A stretch of DNA of 64,000 nucleotides, taken from the NCBI RefSeq assembly GCF_958299795.1, contig NC_133213.1, forward strand, positions 21,991,478 to 22,055,477, written 5' to 3'. The first letter of the stretch is position 1; every line of letters starts with the position of its first letter. Source of the stretch: Porites lutea (Eukaryota; Cnidaria; Anthozoa; Scleractinia; Poritidae). The notes under the pieces were generated by a model. That model made no database searches and was not told where the DNA came from. It saw only the letters and a program-made list of their open reading frames with translations. Made by a program: the position numbers and the translations under genes. Positions 60,201 through 64,000 of the stretch are shown one piece after another.

Positions 60201-60235
60201 GATGTTATGTTACAAGACCGAGAGAAGGCGGCCAT
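51641..60235 (-). CDS. SUCLG2: Mitochondrial succinyl-CoA ligase beta subunit (SUCLG2-like)
   Basis: Eleven exons (60235..60146, 59126..58979, 58825..58726, 58229..58139, 57179..57027, 56134..56045, 54963..54867, 53999..53838, 53436..53294, 52678..52558, 51753..51641) join in frame to 435 residues (human SUCLG2 is 432). Residues 1-30 are basic, Ser/Arg-rich and lack acidic residues, as in a mitochondrial presequence. [14 protein letters not shown] (40-53) opens the ATP-grasp fold, with ILAGGRGKG at 90-98. [40 protein letters not shown] and [16 protein letters not shown] are the conserved nucleotide- and subunit-contact segments. With the alpha subunit it makes NTP from succinyl-CoA in the citric-acid cycle. 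The GTP-form call rests on overall resemblance. A start 30 bp upstream (60265) is also open. It is divergent from TMEM243. Confidence 0.93.
52780..53276. repeat. Element with ~100-bp internal tandem repeats, copy 2 (reversed)
   Basis: Three to four units containing TTGTACAGCATAATAAAC, CACAGGAAAGTACTGCTCAG and TAGGATTTCAT recur with a period of ~97-106 bp. The right edge CTCTGGCAGTGAAGGGGTTA mirrors the left edge of the copy at 19481. It lies in SUCLG2 intron 9 and ends 18 bp from exon 9. Confidence 0.7.
53620..53703. repeat. (ATCGTC)n/(ATC)n microsatellite
   Basis: About six ATCGTC units, then ATC units, in SUCLG2 intron 8. The minus-strand ORF rich in Met and Thr here is an artefact of the repeat. 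Confidence 0.9.
54150..54430. repeat. Foldback repeat in SUCLG2 intron 7
   Basis: TAACAATTATTCCTCGAGCC at the left and GGCGAGAGGAATAATTGTTT at the right form a short hairpin around CCCAATGGGCTGTTGACTCA. ACCAATCAGAACGCAGCATT follows. It matches a repeat I recall from corals; outer limits are approximate. Confidence 0.5.
55347..55420. mobile_element. Truncated pogo/Tigger-like MITE
   Basis: After a TA, the end CAGTCGAACCTCTCTAATAC is followed by GGACACC and the mirrored TGTCCGTATTAGAGAGGTGT. The right terminus is missing. It belongs with the intact 162-bp element at 14986-15147. Confidence 0.65.
55548..55718. mobile_element. 171-bp hAT-like MITE
   Basis: It starts CAGGGGCGGATCCGGATC and ends GCATCCGCCACTG, mirrored CAG...CTG ends with a GGATCCGCC-type motif. 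A long poly-G stretch lies inside. An 8-bp target duplication was not evident. Confidence 0.7.
56602..56958. mobile_element. MITE-like element, GGGAGCTTTAGC family, copy 3 (diverged)
   Basis: The order AATTTTCCTGGAGTTG, AAAGAAATGTACCAAAAAGG, AGTGCAAAG and TTAAGCTCCCTA matches copies at 12.1 and 24.7 kb. The CGACGG end is worn (CTACGAGGGCAATGG). It lies in SUCLG2 intron 5. Confidence 0.65.
57251..57572. mobile_element. 322-bp TA-flanked foldback element
   Basis: Terminal inverted repeats CCGTAAAATTCTGAAAATAA and the matching TTATTTTTGGAATTTTACAG are each bordered by TA. Inside are mirrored GGAGGGGCTTAT units. It is the same family as the longer copy at 21915-22454, in SUCLG2 intron 4. Confidence 0.85.
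59184..59310. mobile_element. Palindromic MITE, GGTTTCTGGGAAACTGCC family, copy 4
   Basis: It starts GGATCAATTATTAAGGTTTC and carries the core AGAGAGAAGTAAGCATTAAT and GGGGAGGGGTAGGTGGGC. The right arm is truncated. It lies in SUCLG2 intron 1, 58 bp from exon 2. Confidence 0.75.
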
Positions 60236-60589
60236 CTTGAATTCGGAGAGAACTTTTAAGAACATGCGCTCATAAGAAAGTGCAGGGCAAAATTACTGTG
60301 GGCGCGTGAAATTCTTAACGCGACGTTGAAAAGGGAAACGTGAACGAAAACAGCGCGTGAGTGTTCTAAGAACCAATCAACACGAGAAAAAGATCAAAGG
60401 CAGTGATTTCTAGTAGAGATCTGTACATAAATTTGAGAGATTTTTACCAGCTGCTTGAAGAAGTTTGATCAAGTTCAGATGGTTGGATACCTTGCGTTGG
60501 ATTAGCCAGTCCAGCATTTCGTCACACTGCAAACAATTGAATATCTGAGTTATCCAAGTGTTTATGATATTGCAATGTTATAACCAAGC
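60236..60589. promoter_or_regulatory. Bidirectional promoter region of SUCLG2 and TMEM243
   Basis: Only 354 bp separate the two divergent start codons. There is no TATA box near either gene. CG dinucleotides (GGGCGCGTG, AACGCGACG, GAAAACAGCGCG) are denser near the SUCLG2 side than in the surrounding AT-rich DNA. This arrangement fits a shared housekeeping-type promoter; transcription start sites are not visible. Confidence 0.55.
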
Positions 60590-63018
60590 ATGTACGATGG
60601 AATGGACAAGCCGTTATTTGGCGAAGCAAGGCCCAGGGTATGTGCAATTTCGCAATGTTTTGGAGTCGTAAATGCGCGGAAGTGTTTAACAGAGAGGTCA
60701 CGAGCTTTTGCCATACTACGTAATTGTGTGCAATAAAACTCCGGTAAAATAACGAAAAGTTACCGTTTATTGTGACGGGAGTACATACTTAATATCGACG
60801 TCCAATAACTGGGCCAAAAAAAATACCAGAGTGTTTGTTGTGCCAAAGGGGCTAATTACATGTAAGCTTATGAATCGATATTCCGCTGAATAGTATATCC
60901 TTTCATAGTAATAATTTCTTTGTTTACTGGAAGTCAGTGATTTGAGCAAAACTTGAGTGCACCTTTTTATTTTTTCATGTAAAGTAGGGAAATTCTGACG
61001 AAAAAATATTTGAAAATCTAAAAATTTATTTTTTTATACTGGTAGTTTATATTATTTGATACAAGAATTTGTTGTCAATTGCCACTTCAGTGTTACTAAA
61101 TAAGTGGCATACATGTGAGTTGACCTCAGATTTATGAAGAATTATTTTACCAGAGCAATAACATTAATTTCGTACTGTGAATGTTAGATGCAATTGTAAA
61201 ATTATGCTATTAAACTTTTTTTTCTTTGCTTTTCCTGAAAGGTTGCTTGTAATGCGGGCTATACTTCAACACATCCTGCTCATTAACATTGTTTTCTGTT
61301 GTTTGTTAAATTTTACTTTTTATTGACTTATTGTTCCTCTGTGTTGGCAGGATCGATACTTGAATTATTTCATTGGAGGTGCTACCGTCATTTTAGTTTC
61401 TGTAAGTACTATCTTAGGCCAGAAAAGCAAAACACTCATGTATTGTATCCTCATTTTTCAAAAGATACAAGTAACATACACTGTATCAGTACATGAACCA
61501 TTAAAATGTAAATGTATTACACTAGTTTACATCTTAAGTCAGCAATAATTTTGTTTTGCGATAGACCATTTTACAGTTGTGGACTTAGTACCCTAGCCTT
61601 TGGGTGAATGTGAGGCTGACGGTGGCCTTGTTTTGATACAAACCTCCTTTGCTTTGTTATGGAAATTGTCCTTGAAAAAATACTGGTTAGCATACGAATA
61701 CCTTGATTAACATAATAAAGCAGGAAGGTTTGTATCAAAACAAGGTCACCGTTAGCCTCCCTTCTATCCATAACTGTAAAATGGCCTATTCTTGAGTCTC
61801 ATAATGCAAGCCACTCGAATCTTGAGTCACATTCAGAAATACCGCTTTATTAAAGAGCCAGCTGCTAGCTAATTTTACTGATTGAAAGAGAGTTTATCAC
61901 TGGCTTAAATTATTCTGGAAAACAAAACCACGGAGTAATTGACTAATAAATATCACGTGTAAAGCCTTGTTGGTTCCTTAGTTTTTCAGTCCTAAACATG
62001 ATAATATTTTATCCTTCTTTTCCAGGAGACACTTATTAGTTCATTGATTTTCCCGGACTTTCCTCCTGCTGCCATAAATGTATTTCTTGCCTTTATCATT
62101 GCATTAATCTGTGTATCAGAACTTACGCTGGTGAGTAGAATCTTTAAGGAAAATTTGAAAGCAATTGATATTTACTTACATGTAGCAGATACTTTTCCCA
62201 GTAATCTGATTGTTCAACTTTGTCTAAGTAGCCCCGGGTTACAGTAGTCGCACCATATAAACTGCCAGAAAACTGCTACATTACCAGGTCAAACTTCTCA
62301 AGATTACTCAAGACAGATCCTTGCTATAATGAAGTTGCCACCTTCCACAAGTTTGTGCTTGTGAGTGCTCATGGTGATTGATACTTAGATCATATACCAA
62401 GACCTAGATTGTATACCAAGGCCTACGGAGACAGAGCATGCGCTGTTCATGCACCAAGAGAATGGAACTTAATACCCTATGAAATTTGGAATTCCAACAC
62501 CATCTCGAGTTTTAAAAGATCACTTAAGACATACTTGTTTACTAAATTCTGTAATAACAGATCATTGTTTCTATAGATTTGTATATAATAAAATAGTTTA
62601 ATAGTTTTTTTAGTTTTTATTTTTTCCTTTTTTTTACTCATTATAAATATAATTAGGATATGGCTGTAAATTTGTAAATATTTATCAATAATGTTTTTTA
62701 CATGACTGTAAAGCTCCTTGAACATAGGATAAGAGCGCTATAGAAATAAAGTTATTTATTTATTTATTTATTTATTTTATTTATACCTATAGCAGAAAAG
62801 TCATAAGCAGCATTTTGCCCTCCTTGCTAATCCAAATTCATTTTCTTGACAAGTGGTCTCTTTTCTTTTCTTTCCAGATATATTGGTACAGACAAGGTGA
62901 TGTTGATCCCAAGTTTAGAAAGATGATTTACTTCAACTCATTCACAACTGTTTTGCTTTGCATATGTGCAAATGTTTACTTTCACAAAAAATGGACTAAT
63001 TGTCCTGACAATAGCTGA
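60590..63018 (+). CDS. TMEM243: Transmembrane protein 243
   Basis: Exons 60590-60637, 61351-61401, 62026-62130 and 62878-63018 join, all in phase 0, to 114 residues (human 118). Exon 1 gives MYDGMDKPLFGEARPR, matching the vertebrate RPLFGE motif. Four hydrophobic segments follow: YFIGGATVILVS, continuing into SSLIFPDFPPAAINVF, then AFIIALICVSELTL, and SFTTVLLCICANVYFH. The most conserved block is YWYRQGDVDPKFRKMIYF before the last segment. It is a small multi-pass membrane protein of unknown biochemical role, noted in the literature near the MDR1 locus (MM-TRAG). Introns carry a MITE and a LINE tail. Confidence 0.92.
61561..61789. mobile_element. 229-bp inverted-repeat MITE
   Basis: ATAGACCATTTTACAGTT at the left and its near complement AACTGTAAAATGGCCTAT at the right. 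A second mirrored pair is CCTTGTTTTGATACAAACCT and AGGTTTGTATCAAAACAAGG. It lies in TMEM243 intron 2. Confidence 0.8.
62395..62763 (+). mobile_element. LINE 3' end (reverse-transcriptase ORF tail)
   Basis: From 62421 an open frame of 51 codons plus TAG reads AYGDRACAVHAPREWNLIPY, then SSFKRSLKTYLF. This is the typical C terminus of L2/CR1-type LINE polyproteins (R-x-F/C-x-V-x-x-P-R-x-W-N). A ~180-bp 3' UTR follows, ending AGCGCTATAGAAATAAAG and a (TTTA)n tail. The element is 5'-truncated, as is common after reverse transcription, and lies sense in TMEM243 intron 3. Confidence 0.8.
62752..62784. repeat. (TTTA)n microsatellite tail
   Basis: About eight tetranucleotide units form the 3' tail of the LINE fragment. 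Confidence 0.85.
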
Positions 63019-64000
63019 CTTTTTAAATTCGAGAACAGTATTTTAATAATTATAACAATTATAATAATAATTATTAATGATTAATTAATATTTGTATCAT
63101 ATACAAGGCTGTACTCTAGCAGCACCTGATGGCCCCTGGCACCTTAATTTTGCTCCTGGGCAACTAGAAAATCATAGCACATGTATTTTTATGGAAATCA
63201 TAGGTTATAGGCACCCGGGATTTTAAAGGTCCTGAGCACAGGGATCCCTGCAATATCCCTTAGAACACAGCCTTGTTATCTCTTTAACAGCCTGAGGCTC
63301 TTCTGAAAATGGAGTTTTCAATTATAGTTGGTTAAGGGTTGGATGAACAAATGAATTCTCTCTTGGTGCAGACAGATCAAAAAAGCATTCAAATGCAGCA
63401 TCCAAAACATAGGCTAAAATCCAGTGTGGAATGAGTAAAAACGGATTTTTTGTAAAACTGCTTTGATAATAAATCATGTTAAACAGCGTATAATGTATAA
63501 ATGCATTCATATTATACATGTAGTAGACATTTTGCTTTTAAATGTGCAGTACTTACTTACGTGTATGTATAAGGAATGAGCACAAAGTGTTGTTTTTGTT
63601 CTCTTCCTTGACCCTGGTAGAATGGATGCACATGCATGAATGCTGTGACATAATTTTACCACTGAGTATGAAGTATCTTTTTAAGCCATGAAAAAATGAG
63701 AAATTCCATACAATGTGGTTCCCTGTTCTTGGTACTAAAGTGGGTAGCGACGCGAAGTAAAGAAAGAACGAAGCAGACAAGATGGCAGTCCAGGAGAGAC
63801 GAGAGGACAATAATAATGATTAATAATTAATTAATATTTGTATCCTAACCAAGGCTGTGCTCTTGCAGCGCCCAATGGTTTGTGTCTGCTATACCCCTTA
63901 ACCTCATTCCCAGGGTCATGGGACAAGATTTGTGAATGTGCCAAATGACTGCCTCTAGGTCTCTGAGAGTGCCTCAGGTTTTAGCTTGATGGGAAATGAT
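63019..64000. other. Downstream region of TMEM243 to the window edge
   Basis: It contains a MITE (63102-63276). The stretch TTAATTAATATTTGTATC followed by AAGGCTGT is repeated near 63840-63865, probably the start of a second copy. A minus-strand ORF at 63553-63810 begins with a hydrophobic stretch but has no recognised motif or splice support. Confidence 0.4.
63102..63276. mobile_element. ~175-bp MITE, ACAAGGCTGT ends
   Basis: ACAAGGCTGTACTCTAGCAG at the left and the complement AACAAGGCTGTGTTCTAAGG at the right. Mirrored CAGGG motifs lie inside. A second, incomplete copy appears to start at 63851. Confidence 0.65.

Overview
The window reads as animal nuclear DNA, most likely from a stony coral or a close hexacorallian. 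It is AT-rich, its genes have many GT-AG introns, and short inverted-repeat elements are everywhere. One paralogue family resembles the coral proteins deposited as 'uncharacterized skeletal organic matrix protein 5' (USOMP5). Organism and family names come from memory of these families, since no search could be run. Exon joins were worked out by hand from splice sites and reading phase.

Layout. (1) 1-34.5 kb is a lineage-type gene cluster. It has two USOMP5-like genes on the minus strand (A, cut by the left edge, and B) and a degraded last-exon fragment at 7.9 kb. Three more copies lie on the plus strand (C, D and the decayed copy E). All share one exon plan: an N-terminal coiled-coil exon, a 43-46 nt micro-exon, a 127 nt exon with a fibrinogen-like GWT motif, and a ~520 nt last exon. 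A complete ten-exon metallocarboxypeptidase zymogen gene (9.7-23.8 kb) sits inside the cluster. (2) 35.0-36.2 kb holds an intronless Golgi-type carbohydrate sulfotransferase (minus). (3) 40.2-44.0 kb is a four-exon SLC16-type monocarboxylate transporter (minus). (4) 47.4-50.2 kb is a four-exon cytosolic sulfotransferase (plus). (5) 51.6-60.2 kb is an eleven-exon mitochondrial succinyl-CoA ligase beta subunit, SUCLG2-like (minus). It is head-to-head with (6) TMEM243 (60.6-63.0 kb, plus), with 354 bp between the two start codons.

The carboxypeptidase, transporter, SULT, SUCLG2 and TMEM243 models all close in frame with lengths normal for their families. The USOMP5-like genes are secreted or membrane-anchored glycoproteins that vary mostly at the N terminus: eight ~24-residue coil repeats with sequons in B, three in A, one in C, D and E. 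C has a frame break after its signal peptide and E has lost parts of two exons, so the cluster shows gain and decay side by side.

Non-coding DNA is full of small DNA-transposon relics (MITE-like foldbacks, several in multiple copies here), two or three tRNA-derived SINE-like pieces, one LINE 3' end and several microsatellites. Two nested insertions can be resolved from the sequence. No retrovirus-like or other capsid-bearing element, rRNA gene or CRISPR array was seen.
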